Positions 1-5,859 are shown, counted from the stretch's first letter. The stretch is 5,945 nucleotides of DNA from Planctomycetaceae bacterium (GCA_003532715.1 DOEZ01000147.1:1-5945), one strand, 5' to 3'. The notes: generated by a model from the letters alone, not told the origin. Made by a program: numbers and translations.

Positions 1-1010
1 GCGATCTTGCCGTGGCGGCAGGCCGGGCCGACTAGCGACACGACGTCGCGCACCAGCGTTTCGAGGTCGATCGGCTCGCGCGCCGACGGCTCCATGCGGC
101 CCAGCGACAGAAACCGTTGCAGGTGCGACTCCATCAGCCGCAACTGGCGTAGCGCGATCCCGAGCGATTCGTCGTCGGCCGCGCCGGGCGTCTCGCGCTC
201 GTGCAATTCGACGGCCATCGTCGCCCCGGCCGCCGCGTTGCGAAGCTGATGGGCGATACCCGCCCCCAATTGCCCCAGAACGCGCAGCCGTTCGTTCCGA
301 CGCACTTCGTCTTCATACTGGCTAAGCCGTTGGGTCATCCGGTTGATCGAGCGAGTCAAGTCGCCAATCTCGTCGTTGCGCCGGGGCGAATCGACCTGCA
401 CGAAGCGGCCGTCGGCGATGGCGTCTGCCTGGTTGCGCAACACACGAATGGGCCGGACGAACCGCCCGGCGACCAGCGCGCTCACCAGCATGGCCGCCAG
501 CGTGGTCACGCCGCCAGCCACCAGAATGGGCACGGCGACCGACCGGGCAACGCTCCACCATCGATGCTTGGGGTAAAGAACGATAAGCCGGCGCGCGTCG
601 GCCGCTCCAGTCCGCGCGGTCAGTGCCAACTGCTCGCCGAAATAGTCGCGCCCGCCGATTCGCACGATATGCTCGCGGCTGAACAGGCCGTCGCCCGAAG
701 GCTCGGGAATGGATCGCAAGATTTCAAGATCGGCCCGTTCGACGGCGATCGTGCCGTGGACCATTTGGCCCCGTTTGTCGAGCAAGGCGAACTGCCCGCC
801 GGATAGGCCGCTGAGGTGTTCCAAGACGGTCTGGCTCAGCGGATATTGGGCGCGGGCCAGCGTGTCGCACGCCTTATGAAGATCGTCAAGCTGCCGGTGG
901 CTGGCCTCGTCAACGGCCAGATACGCGCCGGCCAGCGTGGCCGCCACGATCCCGAACACGACGACCGCGAGCATCCACAGAAGCAACTGGATTTGAATCG
1001 GCCATCTCAT
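1..1010 (-). CDS. Membrane sensor histidine kinase, partial (C-terminus beyond left edge)
   Basis: The minus strand translates without interruption from ATG at 1010-1008 to the window edge, giving 336 complete codons. In order: a hydrophobic segment at residues about 7-32 (TM1); an extracytoplasmic part at about 33-152 with no family I recognise; TM2 at about 156-181; a HAMP domain at about 182-235 with the conserved Pro (P187) and the DEIGDL element (213-218); and a HisKA dimerisation helix whose phospho-acceptor is most likely H254 in GIAHQLRNAAAG. Asn at +4 from the His recalls NtrB-like HExRN kinases, although the usual Glu after His is Gln here. The N, G1 and G2 boxes of the ATPase domain must lie outside the window. 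Known family role: autophosphorylation on His and transfer to a response regulator, which would be expected downstream. The chosen start begins just before TM1, but its ribosome site is weak (GGGA about 8 bases upstream). The gene is divergent from the sigma gene. The kinase call is firm; the ligand is unknown. Confidence 0.93.
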   Translation of the reverse strand, partial: MRWPIQIQLLLWMLAVVVFGIVAATLAGAYLAVDEASHRQLDDLHKACDTLARAQYPLSQTVLEHLSGLSGGQFALLDKRGQMVHGTIAVERADLEILRSIPEPSGDGLFSREHIVRIGGRDYFGEQLALTARTGAADARRLIVLYPKHRWWSVARSVAVPILVAGGVTTLAAMLVSALVAGRFVRPIRVLRNQADAIADGRFVQVDSPRRNDEIGDLTRSINRMTQRLSQYEDEVRRNERLRVLGQLGAGIAHQLRNAAAGATMAVELHERETPGAADDESLGIALRQLRLMESHLQRFLSLGRMEPSAREPIDLETLVRDVVSLVGPACRHGKI

Positions 1011-1077
1011 CGAGCATCCCGTGGGGGAACAAACCGTCACGCGCGGACAAGCGGAAACCGCTCCATTTTAACCCCGC

Positions 1078-1093
1078 GGCGGACGCGGTGCCA
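1078..1093 (-). promoter_or_regulatory. Weak sigma54-like -24/-12 sequence upstream of the kinase
   Basis: Read on the minus strand from 1093 to 1078, the sequence is TGGCAC, five bases, then CCGCC. The -24 half matches the sigma54 consensus TGGCAC exactly. The -12 half keeps only the GC pair of TTGCA, at the correct spacing. A start site would fall roughly 55-60 bases before the kinase ATG. GC-rich DNA can give this by chance. An alternative -10 on the same strand is TAAAAT at 1070-1065, with no good -35. Confidence 0.15.
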
Positions 1094-1096
1094 TGC

Positions 1097-1116
1097 CCGC
1101 CGGAAACGTCCGGCGG
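1097..1116. other. Perfect 8-bp hairpin in the kinase leader region
   Basis: The arms CCGCCGGA (1097-1104) and TCCGGCGG (1109-1116) are exact reverse complements around the four-base loop AACG. No T-run follows on either strand, so it is not a standard intrinsic terminator. It lies about 87 bases upstream of the kinase start, next to the sigma54-like sequence. It could be a palindromic protein-binding site or an RNA stem; nothing in the sequence decides between these. Confidence 0.4.
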
Positions 1117-1390
1117 AAACAGCGTCTCGCTGGGACCACCAGTTAGGATCGCCGTCTTCTGACTCTTGCAGTAGCCAACAATCATGAGGGCGCCATGGGT
1201 GACTTGCCCACCCCGGAGACACCGGGCAGCGACAGACGGTTCTGCACACGGCCGTTTTCTGCCGTCCCGATTCCAACGGCTGCCGAACGCGAGGCCGAGC
1301 CGTGGCTTTCCGAATCGCCTGAACAATCTCGTCTCCAAACTCGCAAAAACACCCCCCGTTCTTACTGGTTTCCGTGCCGTCACAAGACGT

Positions 1391-1422
1391 TTTCCGGATT
1401 CATGCCGGATTTGCTGTATAGT
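1391..1422 (+). promoter_or_regulatory. Candidate promoter for the sigma factor gene
   Basis: TATAGT at 1417-1422 matches the bacterial -10 consensus at five of six positions and is followed by a T-rich stretch (1422-1428). It stands out because the surrounding DNA is GC-rich. No good TTGACA-like -35 sits 16-18 bases upstream; TTTCCG at 1391-1396 is the nearest weak match and is too far (20-base spacer). The CCGGATT repeat may stand in for it. A start near 1429 would give a leader of about 50 bases before the ATG at 1478. ECF sigma genes are often autoregulated, so an ECF-type promoter is an alternative reading. Confidence 0.4.
1394..1411 (+). repeat. Tandem CCGGATT pair with 11-base period upstream of the sigma gene
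   Basis: CCGGATT occurs at 1394-1400 and again at 1405-1411, so the copies are offset by 11 bases, about one helical turn. The same bases also make an inverted pair, TCCGG (1393-1397) and CCGGA (1405-1409). The repeat lies immediately upstream of the -10-like TATAGT and overlaps where a -35 element would sit. This arrangement suits an operator or an alternative-sigma -35 site, but two seven-base copies are also within reach of chance. Confidence 0.35.
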
Positions 1423-1477
1423 TTTTTTATGCTCGGTGGATAGACATTAGCTGCCGCGTGGTCATGCGAGATCGTCG

Positions 1478-1996
1478 ATGAGCTTATGCCAGGAAGAGAT
1501 CATCCACTGTCTGTTTTCCGATCGCGCGAAGCTGATTTCGTACATTCGCTCGATCGTACTCAGCCAGCAAACGGCCGAGGACATCCATCAGGACGTGGTA
1601 ATCGAGGCCTTGCAGAAGGCCGAGACGATTGTTGACACTCAGCACTTGCTGGCCTGGGCAAGGCAGGTGGCGAAACTTCGGGCGTTCAACTACCTGAAAC
1701 GACAGAAACAGCATCCGCGCGTGCTGGATCCGGAGTTGCTGGAGTTGCTCGAACCCGTTTGGGAGAGCGAATCGAAGACGCCCGGTCCGGCGATGATGGA
1801 GGCGCTGGGCGAGTGTTTGAAGGGGCTGAGTCCACGATCTCGCGAGTTGGTCGATTTGCGATTCGGAGACGAGTTGAGCGGACTCCAGATGTCGGCAAAG
1901 TTGGGCATCAAGGTGCCGAGCGTCTACATGGCGCTCAGCCGGGTGTACCGGATGCTCGATGACTGCGTGCGGCGGAAATTGGCCGAGACGGGCTGA
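1478..1996 (+). CDS. ECF-type RNA polymerase sigma factor (Rhodopirellula/Verrucomicrobium type)
   Basis: The product is 172 residues, the usual size for a two-domain ECF sigma factor. Region 2 covers about residues 16-75. It includes the acidic helix AEDIHQDVVIEAL (33-45), which corresponds to the core-binding and -10-reading part, and the LLAWARQVAKLRAFNYLKRQ stretch (57-76). A short Pro/Glu-rich linker follows (about 80-108). Region 4 covers about 110-170, starting at LKGLSPRSRELVDLRF, with a helix-turn-helix whose recognition helix is near VPSVYMALSRVYRML (147-160). There is no extra C-terminal domain. Role: directing RNA polymerase to a small regulon. Sigma factors of this type are commonly encoded beside a FecR-domain membrane protein in Planctomycetes and Verrucomicrobia; here that partner is two genes downstream, separated by a PEP-CTERM gene. 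The ribosome site is weak (GAG at 1468-1470). I see no substitution that would suggest inactivity. Confidence 0.9.
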   Translation: MSLCQEEIIHCLFSDRAKLISYIRSIVLSQQTAEDIHQDVVIEALQKAETIVDTQHLLAWARQVAKLRAFNYLKRQKQHPRVLDPELLELLEPVWESESKTPGPAMMEALGECLKGLSPRSRELVDLRFGDELSGLQMSAKLGIKVPSVYMALSRVYRMLDDCVRRKLAETG

Positions 1997-2006
1997 GACC
2001 TCGTTC

Positions 2007-2045
2007 GCGTGAGCCGGACCATGGATGCGCCGGCCGGTGTCACGC
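2007..2045 (+). terminator. Possible hairpin after the sigma gene
   Basis: GCGTGA (2007-2012) pairs with TCACGC (2040-2045), and GCCGG (2013-2017) pairs with CCGGC (2030-2034). This leaves a five-base bulge on the 3' side and a 12-base loop. It starts 10 bases after the sigma stop codon. No T-run follows, so termination is not certain; attenuation or mRNA 3'-end protection are alternatives. Confidence 0.3.
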
Positions 2046-2118
2046 CAAGGATTGGGACAATCGGTGCGGAAGAAGCAGTGAAGAGCAAACGTCGTTACCG
2101 TATTGTGTTTCACCATTG

Positions 2119-2127
2119 AAAGGAGAG
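2119..2127 (+). promoter_or_regulatory. Strong ribosome binding site of the first PEP-CTERM gene
   Basis: AAAGGAGAG contains an AGGAG core (2121-2125) nine bases before the ATG at 2135. It is clearly better than the sites of the sigma and FecR genes and fixes this start. High translation would suit an abundant exported protein. Confidence 0.75.
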
Positions 2128-2134
2128 AGCGAGC

Positions 2135-2845
2135 ATGACAACCGTTTGTACTCGAACCATTGCTATTCTGATGATTGGCATTGCCGTATCACTCGTCGGA
2201 TCGTCGGTTCCGGCGGAATCGATCACGGTCTATCACACCGACTTTAGCGACACCACCACCGGCGAGGTCCCGGCTGGATGGACCGTCGTGGACGCGTATG
2301 GCACTTGGGAAGTCGACGACAACGATGAGCTTACCCTAAGCGCCGTGAGTGACGACTCATCGATCGTCTGTGATGCGGCCGGGGTGCTTACTGATTTCAC
2401 CGTGTCTGCAACATTTCACAATGGAGCGGGCCGCGCCGGCCTTGTCGGGCGACTTCAGGATGCAGACAACTACTATGTCCTGCGCGTGGCCGGTACAACC
2501 TATTTGGATCTCTATTGGATCGGTGCTAACGACGCGTACGAGCGGATGAAGCATGTCGCTTTGGACCCCGATTATGTCTACGGCGAAATGTGTACGATGT
2601 CATTGACATTCGAAGGCTCGACTATCAGTGGCGAGATTCGGAATGCGTCCGATGTCGTCATGGGATCGTTTACCGACGAAGACACCCGCATTGCCTCCGG
2701 CAAGGCTGGTGTGCGAGCCAACGCTCTTTCCTTCGGATGCGCGGAGTTCACGATCACCGCTCCCGCTCCCATACCCGAGCCGGGCGCCGTTGCCCTGTTG
2801 ATTTCGGCATTGGCGGGCCTGTTGGTCGTGCGGCGCAAGCGGTAA
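2135..2845 (+). CDS. Secreted LamG-like beta-sandwich protein with PEP-CTERM sorting signal
   Basis: The product is 236 residues. A signal peptide covers about residues 1-28 (basic start, hydrophobic core IAILMIGIAVSLVG, likely cleavage after VPA). The mature part runs from DFSDTTTGEVPAGWTVVDAYGTWEV through GLVGRLQDADNYYVLRV (103-119) to GKAGVRANALSFGCAEFTI (189-207). This pattern is typical of concanavalin/LamG-like jelly rolls of the type that often bind carbohydrate. The C-terminus is a classic PEP-CTERM signal: PEP at 214-216, a hydrophobic helix (about 218-232) and the basic tail RRKR. Known from the family: this signal sends proteins to an exosortase for cleavage and surface or matrix attachment. 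No catalytic residues are evident, so a structural or binding role is likelier than an enzyme. It sits between the sigma gene and the FecR gene, which suggests a functional link (inference). By eye its codon use is somewhat less GC-biased than that of the FecR gene. The ligand is unknown. Confidence 0.88.
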   Translation: MTTVCTRTIAILMIGIAVSLVGSSVPAESITVYHTDFSDTTTGEVPAGWTVVDAYGTWEVDDNDELTLSAVSDDSSIVCDAAGVLTDFTVSATFHNGAGRAGLVGRLQDADNYYVLRVAGTTYLDLYWIGANDAYERMKHVALDPDYVYGEMCTMSLTFEGSTISGEIRNASDVVMGSFTDEDTRIASGKAGVRANALSFGCAEFTITAPAPIPEPGAVALLISALAGLLVVRRKR

Positions 2846-2887
2846 GCCTCGAACGCTGTTGCTTCACCGTTTGAAAAAACCGGGAGA

Positions 2888-2924
2888 CAGGGGCCGGCGG
2901 CGTACAGGCCGCTGCCGGTTCCTG
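2888..2924 (+). terminator. Long imperfect hairpin after the first PEP-CTERM gene
   Basis: The 5' arm 2888-2901 pairs with 2908-2924. Eleven pairs form the outer stem (two of them G-U) and three more lie beyond a GCT bulge (2911-2913), closed by the six-base loop GTACAG. It begins 42 bases after the stop codon. No U-tract follows (ATACGG). The A-run at 2874-2879 would be a T-run on the other strand, but it is separated from the stem and no minus-strand gene ends here. Best reading: a GC-rich terminator or mRNA 3'-end stabiliser for the PEP-CTERM gene. Confidence 0.42.
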
Positions 2925-3026
2925 ATACGGCCGCCCGCGAGGCGGTTCACCGCGACACATTTTCCCAACCGCTGGCCGTGCGTGAGAAAGGCCCGCGAAC
3001 AGCGTAAGAATCGGATAAATAGCTCC

Positions 3027-4589
3027 ATGACAGAACGAAATCGGGAACCCAATGGGGCTGATGCGGATATCGTGGCGCTAGTGCAGCAGTATCTGGACGG
3101 CGAGTTAACGCCCGAGCAGGCGTCGTTGTTGTCCGACCGGCTGCGTCTCGACGCCCGGGCGCGTACTCTATTCGTGCGGAGTCTCATGCAGGCGGCCCAT
3201 TTGCACGAGCTGCTCGCGCAGCAACGATCGGCCGACGCCGCGCCGATTCTCGGCGGCGCAACGGTTCCGACGGAGGCAGGCGACTGTCCGTCGGCGTCCG
3301 GCGCGTCGCCCCCTACGCCGGCTCCAATCGAGACGCCCACCGGCGACGATTCCTCGCCGTCGGGGCTCGGCGTAACGCAAATGTGGAGTTGTCTGACCGG
3401 CTGGAACGGAGTGGGACTAATCGCCTTGGCCGTCATCGTGGCGTCGGGCGTGTTGCTGTTTGGCCGCCGAGAGGATGCGAAACTCGCGGATCAATCATCG
3501 CTGTCGCCCGCGGCCGTGGCCGTAACAAGCCAAGCCGCGCCGACCGAGGTGTTCGATCCGCGATCGATTCGACTCGATGCGGGCAGTGCCCGAGTGACGC
3601 TGCCGAAGGTGGGCTACATGTTGGTCGACGGGCCGGCCGACGTGGAATTGATCGCTCCGCTTCGAGCGAGATTGAACCGGGGCCGGATCAGAGTGCGCGT
3701 GACAGAAGAGAGCGGGCGCGGGTTCGTCGTGGAAACCCCCGACGGCGAAGTCGTCGACCTGAGCACCGAGTTCGGCTTGGAGGTGGCCGAGAATAAGTAC
3801 AGCGGCGTCGTCGTGTTCGCCGGCGCGGTCGATCTCCGCTTGGCCGGATCGGCGGCGGGAAGCGAGCCTCGTGTCGAGCGTCTCACGGGCGGCGAAGGCG
3901 CGACCTTCAATAAGCTCGGCGAACTCGGCCGCGTCGTGTCGATCACGACGGGCAAGGTCGCGACCTTCTTGTCCCAGAACGAAGCGAGCGTCAACAGTCA
4001 GAAAGCGGTTATCGTGAAGGTGGCCGACAATCTGCGGAGCGACGATACGAAAAAGTTCTACGAGATCGTTCCCGGCGGACTCGGCGAGGACGTGCTCGCC
4101 TATGTCGACCGGCCAGAGCACGAGTGGAACGGACTGAGCAAGGCGGGAATACCGAAGTTCCTGGTCGGCGCCGACTACGTCAAGACATTCAGCGACGACA
4201 AGACTCGGTCCGATACGGTCATCCGCGTTTGGCTCAGTCGCCCGGCGACTCTCTACGTGTTCTACGACGGCAAGTTAAAGCCGCCCGAGTGGTTGACGTC
4301 GGAATTCCGCCGGACCGGTGACCGCGTCGGCATGGACCTTGGCCCTTGGCCGACGATCAACCGGCCCGTCCAGCGCGCGGTCGGCCCGGGCGAGCGAATC
4401 GATCATTGGTTCACGGTGTGGAAACGCGTCGTGCGAAAGCCGGGGGTCGTTCAGCTCGGCGGAAACGGAACGCACGACACGAAAGGCCGTCCTTCGGACT
4501 TTCCGTATATGTACGGCATCGCCGCCGTGGCGCTGGATGCCGACGAAGCACACGGACAAGAAGATGCCAAGGTTTCAAAAGAGCAGTGA
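3027..4589 (+). CDS. FecR-domain single-pass membrane protein, putative anti-sigma factor
   Basis: The product is 520 residues. Residues about 13-65 (ALVQQYLDGELTPEQ to HLHELL) form the helical N-terminal module with the YLDGEL motif typical of planctomycete FecR-type anti-sigma proteins. It has no HxxxCxxC zinc motif. A Pro/Ser/Thr-rich linker (about 70-115) leads to one membrane helix (about 127-146, then GRRED), so the rest is probably extracytoplasmic. The FecR domain spans about 184-306: GSARVTLPKVGYMLVDGPADVEL, GRGFVVETPDGEVVDLSTEFGLEV and LTGGEGATF. DLSTEFG replaces the DLGTEFG usual in this family. A further domain (about 340-505) contains LYVFYDGKLKPPEWL and TGDRVGMDLGP instead of an obvious LamG domain. 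Inferred role: binding the sigma factor encoded upstream and releasing it on a surface signal. I chose ATG 3027 because the conserved helical module follows at once; a longer reading from 2859 adds 56 Arg-rich residues unlike the family. The ribosome site is weak. The second PEP-CTERM gene follows after 76 bases. Confidence 0.87.
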   Translation: MTERNREPNGADADIVALVQQYLDGELTPEQASLLSDRLRLDARARTLFVRSLMQAAHLHELLAQQRSADAAPILGGATVPTEAGDCPSASGASPPTPAPIETPTGDDSSPSGLGVTQMWSCLTGWNGVGLIALAVIVASGVLLFGRREDAKLADQSSLSPAAVAVTSQAAPTEVFDPRSIRLDAGSARVTLPKVGYMLVDGPADVELIAPLRARLNRGRIRVRVTEESGRGFVVETPDGEVVDLSTEFGLEVAENKYSGVVVFAGAVDLRLAGSAAGSEPRVERLTGGEGATFNKLGELGRVVSITTGKVATFLSQNEASVNSQKAVIVKVADNLRSDDTKKFYEIVPGGLGEDVLAYVDRPEHEWNGLSKAGIPKFLVGADYVKTFSDDKTRSDTVIRVWLSRPATLYVFYDGKLKPPEWLTSEFRRTGDRVGMDLGPWPTINRPVQRAVGPGERIDHWFTVWKRVVRKPGVVQLGGNGTHDTKGRPSDFPYMYGIAAVALDADEAHGQEDAKVSKEQ

Positions 4590-4653
4590 GCATCGCTGGG
4601 ACAAACGGAGAGGCTTTTTGCGAGCGCGAGTTTCTTTCACGATCCACTTTGTC

Positions 4654-4658
4654 GGGAG
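4654..4658 (+). promoter_or_regulatory. Ribosome binding site deciding the start of the second PEP-CTERM gene
   Basis: GGGAG lies seven bases before ATG 4666. The frame stays open far upstream, to 4318 inside the FecR gene, so this site together with the signal peptide beginning at 4666 decides the start. I see no hairpin between the FecR stop and this site, consistent with co-transcription. Confidence 0.65.
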
Positions 4659-4665
4659 CAATCTT

Positions 4666-5784
4666 ATGTATCGATCTACTTGGACAGTCATGCTGATCGC
4701 GACCATGGCGGTCGCCCAGTTTTTCTGCGCGACATCTCAGGCAACCGCCGCCGTGATCGCGGCTGACAATTTCAATTCCTATACGCCCGGCTCCATTCTC
4801 GATCAGGGGACGATCGGCGACGGCTGGGAAAGCGCCTACACGGGCCTGGTCTCGGAGCGAGATTATGCCACCCCATTGCGGGATGTCGCTTCCGGGGGCA
4901 TGGCCGGTTTTGGACAATCGCTCGAGCTGGGACACACTGACGTTAGCACCAGGCCCAGCAACAACAATATCGTGCAGCGTCTGTTTACGCCTCAGACAGA
5001 CACGCTTTACGTCGGGCTCGCGTTCAAGATGACGGGTTTTGACACCGAGGGAGTTGGCACTTACTTCCTCGGCGACTTCTTCCAGTTGTACGTGAACAAC
5101 ACCAGCAATACCGAGGGATGGACTGGCAGTCAAGGGGATTCCTTGTCCACGGGCGTGGACGTCAATCCCGACGAAGGCAGCGGCGCGTTCACCCGGAAGT
5201 GCGGCGACCAAACACTGTCGTCGACGCTGCCGACCAACGACACGGTTCACCGAATGGTGATGAAAGTCTCCAAGAGCTTTCCGGGCTTCACGGCTTACGA
5301 CCAGGTTGCCCTGTTCGTCGACCAAGAAACCGAGGGAACGCCCGACGCCGCCAGGGACGAAAACGAAACCACGACCCCCACGTTCGACACGGTCTCGGTA
5401 TTGCACGTGCGGATTTGGGGAATGGAACTCGATGACCGCGTCTTTCTCGACGAGCTTCGCATCGCAACCACCTACGCCGACGCGCTGCCGGAACTTCCGA
5501 TCCTCGAGCCGGTTCCGGGCGATACCAACGACGACCGCATCGTCGATGACGTGGACGCCAAGGTTCTTGCAGGTCGTTGGGGCCAGACCGGTCTGACCGG
5601 CGGCTACAGCGTCGGTGACTTCAACGCCGACGGCGCGGTCGACGCGAGAGACGCCGCGATCCTGGCCGCGCAGTGGGGGAATCACATGGGCGGCGAGTCG
5701 GCCGCGGCCGTTCCCGAGCCGGGAACGATCGTGCTGCTTCTTGGCATGGCCTTGGCGGCCCTGCCGCGACGGTCGCGAGGATAG
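4666..5784 (+). CDS. Secreted protein with beta-sandwich, dockerin-like repeats and PEP-CTERM signal
   Basis: The product is 372 residues. A signal peptide covers about residues 1-29 (basic MYRSTW, hydrophobic VMLIATMAVAQFF, likely cleavage near ATA-A). Residues about 33-270 begin DNFNSYTPGSILDQGTIGDGW and continue through LYVGLAFKM and VLHVRIWGMELDDRVFLDELRI. This resembles the concanavalin-like domain found in many planctomycete PEP-CTERM proteins. Residues 285-340 hold two dockerin type I-like calcium loops: DTNDDRIVDDVD (286-297) and DFNADGAVDARD (318-329). Each is followed by a conserved helix with LAGRWG or LAAQWG. The C-terminus has PEP at 350-352, a hydrophobic helix (about 354-366) and the tail RRSRG. 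Known: such loops bind calcium, and in clostridial cellulosomes they bind cohesins; no cohesin is seen here. Inferred role: an exported, exosortase-processed surface protein. It probably shares a transcript with the FecR gene. No hydrolase active site is recognised. Confidence 0.88.
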   Translation: MYRSTWTVMLIATMAVAQFFCATSQATAAVIAADNFNSYTPGSILDQGTIGDGWESAYTGLVSERDYATPLRDVASGGMAGFGQSLELGHTDVSTRPSNNNIVQRLFTPQTDTLYVGLAFKMTGFDTEGVGTYFLGDFFQLYVNNTSNTEGWTGSQGDSLSTGVDVNPDEGSGAFTRKCGDQTLSSTLPTNDTVHRMVMKVSKSFPGFTAYDQVALFVDQETEGTPDAARDENETTTPTFDTVSVLHVRIWGMELDDRVFLDELRIATTYADALPELPILEPVPGDTNDDRIVDDVDAKVLAGRWGQTGLTGGYSVGDFNADGAVDARDAAILAAQWGNHMGGESAAAVPEPGTIVLLLGMALAALPRRSRG

Positions 5785-5798
5785 GGGGGCGTGAAGCG

Positions 5799-5845
5799 GT
5801 TTGCTCTGCCTCCGCGCCGCGCGAGCGGCGCGGAGGCGAGCAAAT
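5799..5845 (+). terminator. Very strong 20-bp hairpin with GCGA tetraloop
   Basis: TTTGCTC (5800-5806) pairs with GAGCAAA (5838-5844), and GCCTCCGCGCCGC (5808-5820) pairs with GCGGCGCGGAGGC (5825-5837). The only flaw is one bulged T at 5807. A G-U pair (5799/5845) can extend the stem. The loop GCGA is of the stable GNRA class. It starts 15 bases after the second PEP-CTERM stop and ends 15 bases before the next gene's ribosome site. There is no U-tract, so it may stop polymerase, protect the 3' end, or be a dispersed repeat element that settled here. Confidence 0.6.
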
Positions 5846-5859
5846 CCGGAGTACGGACG

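Larger units (their letters stand above)
1011..1477. other. Divergent intergenic region without a convincing gene
   Basis: This 467-base stretch lies between the start codons of the kinase (minus) and the sigma factor (plus). Reading frames exist on both strands, but their translations are rich in Arg, Pro, Trp and Cys, resemble no family I know, and lack good ribosome sites. The visible structure is a perfect 8-bp hairpin at 1097-1116, a small CCCGG/CCGGG hairpin at 1212-1226, an AT-rich promoter-like stretch at about 1410-1430 and a four-codon ATG frame at 1430-1444. It is longer than needed for two promoters, so a small RNA or an upstream operator is possible, but nothing proves one. Confidence 0.6.

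Noticed and set aside
201..806. Plus-strand open frame of 201 codons
   Set aside because: It is antisense to the histidine kinase, whose TM, HAMP and HisKA features are unambiguous on the minus strand.
910..1383. Minus-strand open frame of 157 codons running through the intergenic region into the kinase
   Set aside because: It overlaps the kinase start in another frame, has no ribosome site or known motif, and its composition looks non-coding.
1430..1444. Four-codon leader frame (MLGG) before the sigma gene
   Set aside because: It is too short and lacks a ribosome site; nothing suggests translational attenuation.
1484..2116. Minus-strand open frame of 210 codons
   Set aside because: It is antisense to the sigma factor gene, which has a convincing domain structure; the antisense product has no family features.
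2874..2924. Minus-strand intrinsic terminator (hairpin plus T-run)
   Set aside because: The T-run is eight bases away from the stem and no minus-strand gene ends here.
2859..3026. Upstream extension of the FecR gene by 56 codons
   Set aside because: The added residues are Arg-rich, cover the hairpin at 2888-2924, and are unlike the N-terminus of this family, which starts shortly before the YLDGEL helical module.
4318..4665. Upstream extension of the second PEP-CTERM gene into the FecR gene
   Set aside because: A signal peptide and a GGGAG ribosome site define the start at 4666; the extension would bury the signal peptide inside the protein.
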